Below are positions 6,446-14,512 of a stretch of DNA of 59,456 nucleotides, one piece after another. A program made the position numbers and the translations under genes. The notes beneath the pieces are model-generated. The model worked only from the letters and a program-made list of their open reading frames with translations, had not been told where the DNA came from and did no database searches. The stretch lies in the NCBI GenBank assembly GCA_025210235.1, contig JAOASG010000047.1, forward strand, positions 1-59,456, given 5' to 3'. Each line of letters starts with the position of its first letter. The stretch's first letter is position 1. This DNA comes from Vallitalea sp. (lineage in GTDB: Bacteria > Bacillota > Clostridia > Lachnospirales > Vallitaleaceae).

Positions 6446-8635
6446 ATGGTACGGGGCAAATACAAGAAAAAATTGAATGCAGTATTTTTACTTGTGTTTA
6501 CAGTAATCATTGTAAGCTTTATGAGCATTTTTGTTAAAATAGTTATTGATCAGAGGTCTAAAGAATACGAAACTACTAATATAAATACTATTAAAACAGT
6601 ACTAAATAATAGCCAGATAAAATTAGAGGTTATAAATAGTACACTAGATATAGTAATGGAGAGTGACGAAGCTAAAAAGTGGTCGGAAAGCCATAATAAT
6701 GAGTTTTACTTGGGATCATTAAAAGTTCAACAAAAAATCAGAAAATCATCATCTAAGGTAAATAATGTTGATTTTCAAATTTCTGCAACTTTCTTAGACG
6801 AAGATTCATTAGTTATAACACCAGTGTCAAGTGAGGCAAAAAACTATTATTTTGAAAAAAACCTGGGTTTAACTAAAGAAAGAATTAAAGAAATTTATGA
6901 CCATTTTCTAAAACAATCTAGTTACATGGTTTTTACTATTCAAAATAGAGACGGATCTTTTCAGATATGCTATATTACTAAAAAAGCATATAGAAAGAAA
7001 GATATACTTTATTTTACAACTATAAATTACGATTCCTTTGTTGAGGAAAATTTAGAACAAGATTGGTATTTATGTAATCATAATGGGATATTTGCAATGA
7101 AAAAAGATGCAAAAGTACCATCAGATGAAATTTATAAAGCATTTCAAAAAAGTGATTTAGCTTCAAATAAATTTATTTACAAAAATTATAATGTTTTTAA
7201 GCAATCTTTTTATAATAGTGATTGGATTTTATTATATTCATATGAAGATAAAAATATTGATACTTCATTAATTTATATATATTTTATAATTCCATTTATA
7301 TTACTAACGTTATTATCAATATTTTTATCAAGAATTATTACTAACAAATTATATAGACCAATAAAAGAAGTATTAGATGATTTTTTCTATGAAGATAATA
7401 ATCAAAAAGATGTTGACGAATTCAAAATACTAAAACAAAATTCTAATATGATAAAAACACTTAATCAGCAGCTGAAACTAGCTATAAGTGAGAGAAATAA
7501 TCTAATAGTACAGCGATTGAACAGAGATTTATTATATGGTATTAATATTAATAAATCTATATACAAAGATCATCTTATAGAAGACGATAACTATTGTGTA
7601 GCGGTATTAGAATTTCTAAATAATCCATATGAAGACGTAGACAATGATATTTTCTTACATAAGAATGAAATTCTTGCATATACACAAGACATTGATAATC
7701 TTAGATATGCAAATATTAATTATTACACATGTGCTATTATAATAAGATGTAATAAAGTAAAAGATGCTATTACTAAGATACATACTCTTTTAGAGACTGT
7801 TGAAATAGATTATGATTATGATATTAGAGTAGCTATAAGTAATGTAGCATATGGAACTAATAAGATTAAAGAATGTTTTGAGGAAAGTAAAAAAATATTA
7901 GAGTATAAATTTTTATATAATCAAAGAACAATATTAACAATGAAACAGATTAAAGAAGATTTAGACCGTAACTCGTACTATTATCCTCTAGTTATAGAGA
8001 ATAAACTCATTCATAGTGTACTTAATGGTGATATAAAAGCAGTAGAGATATTTAATGATTTAATAAATGAAAATAGTGCCGGTGATAAATTATCACCAAA
8101 GGCATTTAAAAATTTAATATTTGCTATTATTGGTACTATTAGCAGAATAGTGCAGGAGTTAAAAATAGATTCCCATAAATTCTTAGAAAATAATGATGAT
8201 TTTTCAACCCTGTCTGATCAGTGGAATAGAGAAGATATTATTCCTAAATTAAGAAAGATACTAGAAGATATCTTGCTATATGTAAATAACAATAAAAAGG
8301 ATAGTGAGAATTCTATAGCGGAAGAAATGCTAACATATATTCATGAACATTATTGGGAAGATATTATGTTGGTAGATATGGCTAAAAAAATGAATGTGTC
8401 TGAAAAGTATTGTGGCATTTTATTTAAAAAGGCTGTAGGAGAAAATTATAAAAATTACTTGAATAATTACAGGATAGAAAAGGCGAAAGAGATAATGTAT
8501 AATAATACGAAAATCAAGGTTTCAACATTAGGAAAACAAGTTGGGTTTAATAGTTCTAATACATTTATTAGAGTGTTTACTAAGTATACAGGAATGACGC
8601 CAAAGGCTTTTGCAGAGCAGATTAAGCAATTATAG
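6446..8635 (+). CDS. Membrane-bound AraC-family transcriptional regulator (729 aa)
   Basis: This is a one-protein sensor-regulator. Residues about 10-35 are a transmembrane helix, residues 36-265 an extracytoplasmic sensor region (Cache-like in position), and about 266-296 a second transmembrane helix followed by a helical linker. The final 100 residues are a classic two-helix-turn-helix AraC domain, with LVDMAKKMNVSEKYCGILFK and the signature STLGKQVGFNSSNTFIRVFT. I prefer ATG 6446 (GGGGGAAG seven bases upstream) over a TTG 33 bases earlier. Proteins of this layout (YesN/YtdP-like) usually control the neighbouring LplB/YtcP/binding-protein operon, here at 9097-14491. The module at 4546 and 8941 is the likely target. 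Confidence 0.88.
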   Translation: MVRGKYKKKLNAVFLLVFTVIIVSFMSIFVKIVIDQRSKEYETTNINTIKTVLNNSQIKLEVINSTLDIVMESDEAKKWSESHNNEFYLGSLKVQQKIRKSSSKVNNVDFQISATFLDEDSLVITPVSSEAKNYYFEKNLGLTKERIKEIYDHFLKQSSYMVFTIQNRDGSFQICYITKKAYRKKDILYFTTINYDSFVEENLEQDWYLCNHNGIFAMKKDAKVPSDEIYKAFQKSDLASNKFIYKNYNVFKQSFYNSDWILLYSYEDKNIDTSLIYIYFIIPFILLTLLSIFLSRIITNKLYRPIKEVLDDFFYEDNNQKDVDEFKILKQNSNMIKTLNQQLKLAISERNNLIVQRLNRDLLYGININKSIYKDHLIEDDNYCVAVLEFLNNPYEDVDNDIFLHKNEILAYTQDIDNLRYANINYYTCAIIIRCNKVKDAITKIHTLLETVEIDYDYDIRVAISNVAYGTNKIKECFEESKKILEYKFLYNQRTILTMKQIKEDLDRNSYYYPLVIENKLIHSVLNGDIKAVEIFNDLINENSAGDKLSPKAFKNLIFAIIGTISRIVQELKIDSHKFLENNDDFSTLSDQWNREDIIPKLRKILEDILLYVNNNKKDSENSIAEEMLTYIHEHYWEDIMLVDMAKKMNVSEKYCGILFKKAVGENYKNYLNNYRIEKAKEIMYNNTKIKVSTLGKQVGFNSSNTFIRVFTKYTGMTPKAFAEQIKQL

Positions 8636-8940
8636 GTAAAATATAATAATAAGAGATATGGTAGATTATTGGTCCATAGTTAAAATGGATACAAAATCAA
8701 TTATATCTTCTTTTTTTTTGTTTGTTTTTTAGAAATTCATTAAATGACAATCGTTTAATGTTAATAGATTTTTGATGTTTAAAATGTATGATTTTCTATT
8801 TTATATATCTAAAATCATTAAAAAGTAATGGAGAAATAGCCAAAAAAAGAGAAAAATGTAGATAGTTGAAAAATGCATATAAAAAAATAATAGGTATAAT
8901 TAGTCTTGAAAATAATGTCTCTTTGTAGAAAAAGTAAATG

Positions 8941-8989
8941 AGTTGAATATTGATGATTTATTTCTTGTTAAAAAGTATGTATAATTCGT
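8941..8989 (+). promoter_or_regulatory. Conserved promoter/operator module, copy 2 (ABC transporter operon)
   Basis: TTTATT (8957-8962), a 17-base spacer and TATAAT (8980-8985) form the core. The 39 bases before the -10 hexamer align without gaps to 4546-4584 upstream of the sulfatase. The leader to the permease start is about 105 bases. Confidence 0.55.
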
Positions 8990-9034
8990 TCATAAACAAC
9001 TTTTGGTTGTGCAAAACAAACAATAGTTAAAATG

Positions 9035-9051
9035 TGGTTTTGCAATTACCT
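9035..9051 (-). repeat. Degenerate solo arm of the dispersed inverted repeat
   Basis: The reverse strand reads AGGTAATTGCAAAACCA, differing from the element end at one position in the last three bases. No partner arm is evident nearby. Confidence 0.5.
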
Positions 9052-9096
9052 AATTAATAAACAATTTTAGAAAGGAAAAGAAAAGGAGACAATAAT

Positions 9097-10056
9097 ATGA
9101 GTAAAACAAGTAAGACATTACCCAAACGTAATAAAGGATATGTCAAAGGCAAAAGTAAATTTACTAAAAGATTTAGAAGAGATTGGGATTTGTTTCTTTT
9201 ATTATTGCCAGGTTTGATATGGTATATTATGTTTGCTTACAAACCAATGATAGGACTTAGAACAGCATTTTATGATTACAATATATTTAAAGGCTTTTCA
9301 GGTAGTACGTTTGTAGGGTTAGATAATTTTAGACAGTTTATACATGGTGCTGATTTCATAAGAACTGTAACAAATACGTTAATGATTGCTTTTTGGCAAT
9401 TAGTTATTTGTTTCCCTATACCTATTATATTAGCAATAGCTGTTACAGAAATGAAGAATAAGTTTGTAAGTAAGTTAACTCAAACAGCTACATTCTTACC
9501 ATATTTTATCTCAATAGTAGTAGTTTGTGGTATGACAATTAACTTTCTTTCTCCAAGTACAGGAGTTATTAATTTTATATTACAGAAATTAGGATTTGAC
9601 CCAGTTTATTTTATGGTAAAACCTGAATATTTTAGAGGAATATATACTTCAATGACTCTATGGAAAACAGCTGGTTTTAGTGCTATTGTATATATTGCGG
9701 CCATTATGGGTATTGATCAACAGCTTTATGAAGCAGCAAAAGTTGACGGTGCTGGAAAATGGAAACAAATTAGACATGTAACTATACCAGGAATTTTGCC
9801 TATAGTTGTTGTAATGCTTGTACTAAATATAGGTAAGATGGTTAAAGTAGGATATGAAGCGATTTTACTTCTTTATAAACCAACCACTTTTAGCACTGGT
9901 GATGTGATTGCAACTTATGTATATAGAACAGGTATAACTAATGGTAATTATGGACTGGCTACAGCAGCAGGACTTTTTGAAGCATTTGTTGCATTAGTAT
10001 TAGTACTTTTAGCAAATAAAATCAGCAAACGTCTTTCTGAGACATCACTATGGTAA
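9097..10056 (+). CDS. Carbohydrate ABC transporter permease, LplB family
   Basis: This is the first membrane subunit of a CUT1-type sugar importer in the cytoplasmic membrane. A basic N-terminus of about 30 residues precedes six predicted helices (first LFLLLLPGLIWYIMFAYKPM). The EAA loop that contacts the ATPase is EAAKVDGAGKWKQIRHVTIP, ending in the usual ITIPGILP-like motif. At 319 aa it is of normal length. An AAAAGGAG site precedes the ATG. The operon continues with the second permease 15 bases later and two binding lipoproteins. No ATPase gene is present; such importers commonly share an MsmK/UgpC-type ATPase encoded elsewhere. The substrate is probably an oligosaccharide released from a sulfated glycan. 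Confidence 0.92.
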   Translation: MSKTSKTLPKRNKGYVKGKSKFTKRFRRDWDLFLLLLPGLIWYIMFAYKPMIGLRTAFYDYNIFKGFSGSTFVGLDNFRQFIHGADFIRTVTNTLMIAFWQLVICFPIPIILAIAVTEMKNKFVSKLTQTATFLPYFISIVVVCGMTINFLSPSTGVINFILQKLGFDPVYFMVKPEYFRGIYTSMTLWKTAGFSAIVYIAAIMGIDQQLYEAAKVDGAGKWKQIRHVTIPGILPIVVVMLVLNIGKMVKVGYEAILLLYKPTTFSTGDVIATYVYRTGITNGNYGLATAAGLFEAFVALVLVLLANKISKRLSETSLW

Positions 10057-10071
10057 GGAAGGGGATAAATC

Positions 10072-10959
10072 ATGAAGAATTCAGATAAACTAGTTTCTAA
10101 TAATGAAAGAATATTTAATAGTGTAATGACAGTAGTAGGTATAATTATATCAATAGTTACACTTTATCCTATATTTTATGTTTTAATAGCTTCATTAAGC
10201 AAACCAATATTCGTAGAAAATGGAGATGTTATGTTTTGGTTTAAAGGCTTTAATTTTGAAAGTTATAAACAAGCCTTTATGAAAGATGGTATTTGGATTG
10301 CATATGGAAATACATTATTTTATACAGTTGTAGGTGTTTTTGTGAATATGTTCTTCACAACAACAATGGCATATGCTCTATCAAGAGAGCGATTAATATT
10401 TAGAAAATTTTTCACTTTAATGGCAATATTCACTATGTGGTTTAATGCAGGAATGATACCATTATATATGACTTTTAAAGATTATAATTTATTAGATACT
10501 AGAACAGCTATAATAATAGGATTTGCAGTTAATACTTATAACCTTGTAATTATGAAGAGTTTCTTTGAACAATTACCAAAATCACTTGAAGAAGCAGCAT
10601 TTATTGATGGAGCAAATAACTTAAAGATTTTTTCGAGAATATTCTTACCTCTTTCAAAACCTGCACTTGCAACAGTTGGAATGTTCTATGCAGTTACAAG
10701 ATGGAATGGATATTTCTGGGCTATGAACTTACTTCAAGATGATAATAAAGTACCTTTACAAGTTTTATTGAAAAAATTAATTGTAGATAAAGTAGCTAAT
10801 GAAACAGAAGCTGCAATTGTAACTACTAATTCATTATTTTCTCCAACAACAGTTATTTATGCGATTATTATTATTGCAATAATACCTATGATGATAGCTT
10901 ATCCTTTTGTACAAAAATATTTTAAAAAGGGTGCTACAGTTGGAGCAGTTAAAGGTTGA
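10072..10959 (+). CDS. Carbohydrate ABC transporter permease, YtcP family
   Basis: This second membrane subunit pairs with the preceding LplB-type permease. It has six predicted helices, and the EAA motif EEAAFIDGANNLKIFSRIFL followed by LPLSKPALATVGMFY. The C-terminus ends FVQKYFKKGATVGAVKG, the canonical tail of the YtcP/LplC group. AAGGGG lies about ten bases before the ATG. The 15-base gap to the upstream permease shows a polycistronic unit. At 295 aa it is full length. Confidence 0.92.
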   Translation: MKNSDKLVSNNERIFNSVMTVVGIIISIVTLYPIFYVLIASLSKPIFVENGDVMFWFKGFNFESYKQAFMKDGIWIAYGNTLFYTVVGVFVNMFFTTTMAYALSRERLIFRKFFTLMAIFTMWFNAGMIPLYMTFKDYNLLDTRTAIIIGFAVNTYNLVIMKSFFEQLPKSLEEAAFIDGANNLKIFSRIFLPLSKPALATVGMFYAVTRWNGYFWAMNLLQDDNKVPLQVLLKKLIVDKVANETEAAIVTTNSLFSPTTVIYAIIIIAIIPMMIAYPFVQKYFKKGATVGAVKG

Positions 10960-11055
10960 TTTTACATAGTGATTTTTCCATAGCTAATGGTATTATTATA
11001 GACATTAGCTATGAAAGAATAAATTTGACAACTAAAAAGGAAAAGGAGTAGGATT

Positions 11056-12678
11056 ATGAAAACAAAAAAGATATTAGCAATTTTGTTAACAGTAACTTTA
11101 ATGGGGACAATGTTTGTTGGTTGTGGCAAAAAAGAAGATAGTGAAAAAGATACACAGACAAACACTTCAGCTAATAACCAAAAAGAAAACGAAGATGGCA
11201 AAGATTTAGAAGGTAGTTTAATTAGTACTGAACCAAAGACATTTTCAATATTCTTAAACTTTAATAATATGCCTTTTAATCCTGAATGGCGTGTTTGGCA
11301 AGAAATTGCAAAGAGAACAAATATTTCTCTTGAAGGTGTAATTTCACAATCTAATTCTAATGAAGAAGAAGCTTTTAACTTAATGCTTTCATCAGGAAAA
11401 CTTGCAGATATTATTGGATTTAAGAATTCAGCTGAATTAGAAAAATTAGGTCGTGATGGTGGTTTAATTCCACTTAATGACTTGATTAAAGAACATGCAC
11501 CACATATTCAACAAGTTCTTGATACTGATGCTAAGTTTAGACAAGGGGCAACTGCTCTTGACGGAAACATATATTATATTCCTAAAAACCAAACACTTGT
11601 ATCTGCTGAATTTTGGTGGGTTCGTCAGGATTGGTTAGATAAATTAAATTTAGAAGTTCCAACAACAGTAGATGAATTATACACTGTACTTACAGCATTT
11701 AGAAATGATGATCCTAATGGAAATAATGAAAAAGATGAAATACCTTTATTTGATAGAGCTGGATGGAAAATGCCAGATGAATATTTATACTTATGGGATA
11801 CAAGTACTGAGTTCTATCCACGTGATGGAAAAATGACTTTTGAGCCAATGGAAGAAAACTTTAAAACAGGTGTTACTAATCTTGTGAAATGGTATAAAGA
11901 AGGTTTAATTGACCCAGAGATACTTACTCGTGGTGCAAAATCTAGAGATATTTTATATAGTGCTAATATTGGTGGTATGACTCATGACTGGCCAAGTACA
12001 GGAAATTATAATAGAAGTCTTGCAGAAGATATACCAGGATTTAATAATGTAAGTATTGCTCCACCAGCAAACCAAAATGGTGAAGTTGTAGAAAGAACAA
12101 CTAGATATCCTGGAGTAGGTTGGGGAATTTCTTCACAGTGTAAAGATCCTGTAACCCTTATTAAATTCTTTGACTTCATGTTCACAGAGGAAGGCTCAAA
12201 TCTAATGAACTGGGGAATTGAAGGAGAAACATATACTGTTAAGGCTGATGGAACTAAAGCTTATACAGATACAGTACTTAATAGCGAACAAACACCTTTA
12301 GGATATTTACGCTCATTAGGTATTCAATATAGAATTGGTATGTTACAAGATGCTGAATATGAATATGCTTTCATGACACCAGAAGCAAGTGCAGCTGCAA
12401 AATTATACAACGGAAATACACAATGGTATAGAGAAGAAATGCCTCCTTATTATGATGGTGAATTAGGATTAAAATATTCTTCAGAAGATGAAGCTGAATA
12501 TAAGAAAATCATGTCAGAAGTTAGACCATATGTTGATGAAATGTTCCAAAAATGGTTATTAGGAGCTTCGGATTTTGAAAAAGATTATGACGGATTTATC
12601 AAAGAGTTAAACAAAAGAGGAATTGAAAGAGCAATTGAAATTAACCAAAGAGCATATGATACATTTTTAGGAAAATAA
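11056..12678 (+). CDS. Extracellular sugar-binding lipoprotein, LplA/YtcQ type, copy 1
   Basis: This substrate-binding protein is anchored to the outer face of the membrane. It has a lipoprotein signal peptide with lipobox FVGC and lipidated Cys23, followed by a Lys/Glu/Asn-rich linker (to about residue 55) and a long family-1 binding-protein fold of two lobes. At 540 aa it is normal for the LplA/YtcQ group. Aromatic residues (WWVRQDWLDKL, YLYLWDTSTEFYP) probably line the sugar site. AAAAGGAG lies upstream of the ATG. It is followed by a close paralogue, with very few differences near the two termini and more in the central region. Confidence 0.9.
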   Translation: MKTKKILAILLTVTLMGTMFVGCGKKEDSEKDTQTNTSANNQKENEDGKDLEGSLISTEPKTFSIFLNFNNMPFNPEWRVWQEIAKRTNISLEGVISQSNSNEEEAFNLMLSSGKLADIIGFKNSAELEKLGRDGGLIPLNDLIKEHAPHIQQVLDTDAKFRQGATALDGNIYYIPKNQTLVSAEFWWVRQDWLDKLNLEVPTTVDELYTVLTAFRNDDPNGNNEKDEIPLFDRAGWKMPDEYLYLWDTSTEFYPRDGKMTFEPMEENFKTGVTNLVKWYKEGLIDPEILTRGAKSRDILYSANIGGMTHDWPSTGNYNRSLAEDIPGFNNVSIAPPANQNGEVVERTTRYPGVGWGISSQCKDPVTLIKFFDFMFTEEGSNLMNWGIEGETYTVKADGTKAYTDTVLNSEQTPLGYLRSLGIQYRIGMLQDAEYEYAFMTPEASAAAKLYNGNTQWYREEMPPYYDGELGLKYSSEDEAEYKKIMSEVRPYVDEMFQKWLLGASDFEKDYDGFIKELNKRGIERAIEINQRAYDTFLGK

Positions 12679-12850
12679 TTTAAAGATAAAAAGCTAGTGA
12701 AGCTAGGGGAATTACTTAGCTTCATTAGCATTTAATGGTTATATATTTTTGTTTATTTAAACATATTATTTTTTTATAGACAATGTATTATTATAGATAT
12801 TATATGTAAAAAGAATAAAAGTAACACTAAAAGAAAAGAGGAGTATGCTT

Positions 12851-14491
12851 ATGAAAGCAAAAAAGATAATAGCAATTTTATTAACAGTAACTTTAATGGG
12901 GACAATGTTTGTTGGTTGTGGTAAAAAAGAAGATAGTGAAAAAGATACACAGACAAACACTACAGCTAATAACCAAAAAGAAAACGAAGATGGCAAAGAT
13001 TTAGAAGGTAGTTTAATTAGCTCTGAACCAAAGACATTTTCAATATTCTTAAACTTTAATAATATGCCATTTAATCCTAAATGGCGTGTTTGGGAAGAAA
13101 TTGCAAAAAGAACAAATATCTCTCTTGAAGGTATAATTTCCCAATCTAATTCTAATGAAGAAGAAGCTTTTAACTTAATGCTTTCATCAGGAAAACTTGC
13201 AGATATAATTGGATATAAAAATGGCGCGGACCTTGAAAAACTAGGTCGTGATGGTGGTTTAATTCCTCTTAATGATTTAATTAAAGAACATGCGCCACAT
13301 ATTCAGGAAATGCTTGATAAAGATTCAAAATTCAAGCAATCAGCGACTTCGCTTGATGGGAATATTTATTATATACCAAAAAACCATGCTTTAGTATCTG
13401 CGGAATATTGGTGGATTCGTGGAGACTGGTTAGATAAATTAAATTTAAAAGCTCCAACAACAGTAGATGAATTATATACTGTACTTACAGCATTTAGAAA
13501 TAATGATCCTAATGGAAATAATGAAAAAGATGAAATACCTCTATTTGATAGAGCTGGATGGAAAATGCCAGATGAATACTTATACTTATGGGATACAAGT
13601 ACTGAGTTCTATCCACATGATGGAAAAATGACTTTTGAACCAATGGAAGAAAACTTTAAAACAGGTGTTACTAACCTTGTAAAATGGTATAAAGAAGGCT
13701 TAATTGATCCAGAGATTCTAACTCGTGGAGCAAAATCCAGGGATACTTTATATAGTGCAAATATCGGCGGTATGACGCATGATTGGTCAAGTACAGGAAA
13801 CTATAATAGAAGTCTTGCGAAACAAATTCCTGGGTTTAACAATATAAGTATTGCACCACCAGCAAATCAAAATGGTGAAGTTGTTGAAAGAACTACGTTA
13901 TATCCAGGAGTAGGTTGGGGAATTTCATCTCAATGTAAAGACCCTGTAACACTTATTAAATTCTTTGATTTTATGTTTACTGAAGAGGGATCAACTTTAA
14001 TGAACTTCGGTATTGAAAATGAAACTTATGTAGTTAATAGTGATGGAACAAAATCTTACACAGATACAGTATTGAACAGTGAATTAACACCTCTTGGTTA
14101 TTTGCGTTCATTAGGTATTCTATACCGTATTGGTATGTTTGAAGGAGTACAATATGGAAATGATCAAGAATTACAATATGCCCTTATGACACCAGAAGCT
14201 AGAGCTGCTGCAAAATTATACAATACTAATAAACAGTGGTATAGACAAGATATGCCTCCATATTATGATGGTGAATTAGGATTAAAATATTCTTCAGAAG
14301 ATGAAGCTGAATATAAGAAAATTATGTCAGAAGTTAGACCATATGTTGATGAAATGTTCCAAAAATGGTTATTAGGAGCTTCAGATTTTGAAAAAGATTA
14401 TGACGGATTTATCAAAGAGTTAAACAAAAGAGGAATTGAAAGAGCAATTGAAATTAATCAAAAAGCATATGATACTTTTTTAGGAAAATAA
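12851..14491 (+). CDS. Extracellular sugar-binding lipoprotein, LplA/YtcQ type, copy 2
   Basis: This is a tandem duplicate of the preceding gene, roughly 85% or more identical by eye. It has the same signal peptide and lipidated Cys23, and a six-residue-longer segment near residue 430 (GVQYGNDQELQYA region). I chose ATG 12851, seven bases after GAGGAG; the ATG at 12845 lies one base from that site and is too close. Changes cluster around residues 130-180 and 395-450, including KNHALVSAEYWWIRGDW in place of KNQTLVSAEFWWVRQDW, so the two copies may bind related but different oligosaccharides. Confidence 0.9.
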   Translation: MKAKKIIAILLTVTLMGTMFVGCGKKEDSEKDTQTNTTANNQKENEDGKDLEGSLISSEPKTFSIFLNFNNMPFNPKWRVWEEIAKRTNISLEGIISQSNSNEEEAFNLMLSSGKLADIIGYKNGADLEKLGRDGGLIPLNDLIKEHAPHIQEMLDKDSKFKQSATSLDGNIYYIPKNHALVSAEYWWIRGDWLDKLNLKAPTTVDELYTVLTAFRNNDPNGNNEKDEIPLFDRAGWKMPDEYLYLWDTSTEFYPHDGKMTFEPMEENFKTGVTNLVKWYKEGLIDPEILTRGAKSRDTLYSANIGGMTHDWSSTGNYNRSLAKQIPGFNNISIAPPANQNGEVVERTTLYPGVGWGISSQCKDPVTLIKFFDFMFTEEGSTLMNFGIENETYVVNSDGTKSYTDTVLNSELTPLGYLRSLGILYRIGMFEGVQYGNDQELQYALMTPEARAAAKLYNTNKQWYRQDMPPYYDGELGLKYSSEDEAEYKKIMSEVRPYVDEMFQKWLLGASDFEKDYDGFIKELNKRGIERAIEINQKAYDTFLGK

Positions 14492-14512
14492 AATTAAGGA
14501 TGGAAAATGTAA

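Larger units (their letters stand above)
8636..9096 (+). other. Intergenic region before the sugar transporter
   Basis: This 461-base AT-rich gap has a poly-T tract at 8712-8720 that may terminate the AraC gene, the shared promoter module at 8941-8985, and a degenerate arm of the dispersed inverted repeat at 9035-9051. I see no convincing reading frame in it. Confidence 0.5.

Noticed and set aside
10962..11201. Minus-strand reading frame opposite the first sugar-binding protein, with a near-identical twin at 12766-12996
   Set aside because: The conservation follows from the tandem duplication of the genes on the other strand. There is no ribosome binding site, and the sequence is the complement of a signal peptide and linker.
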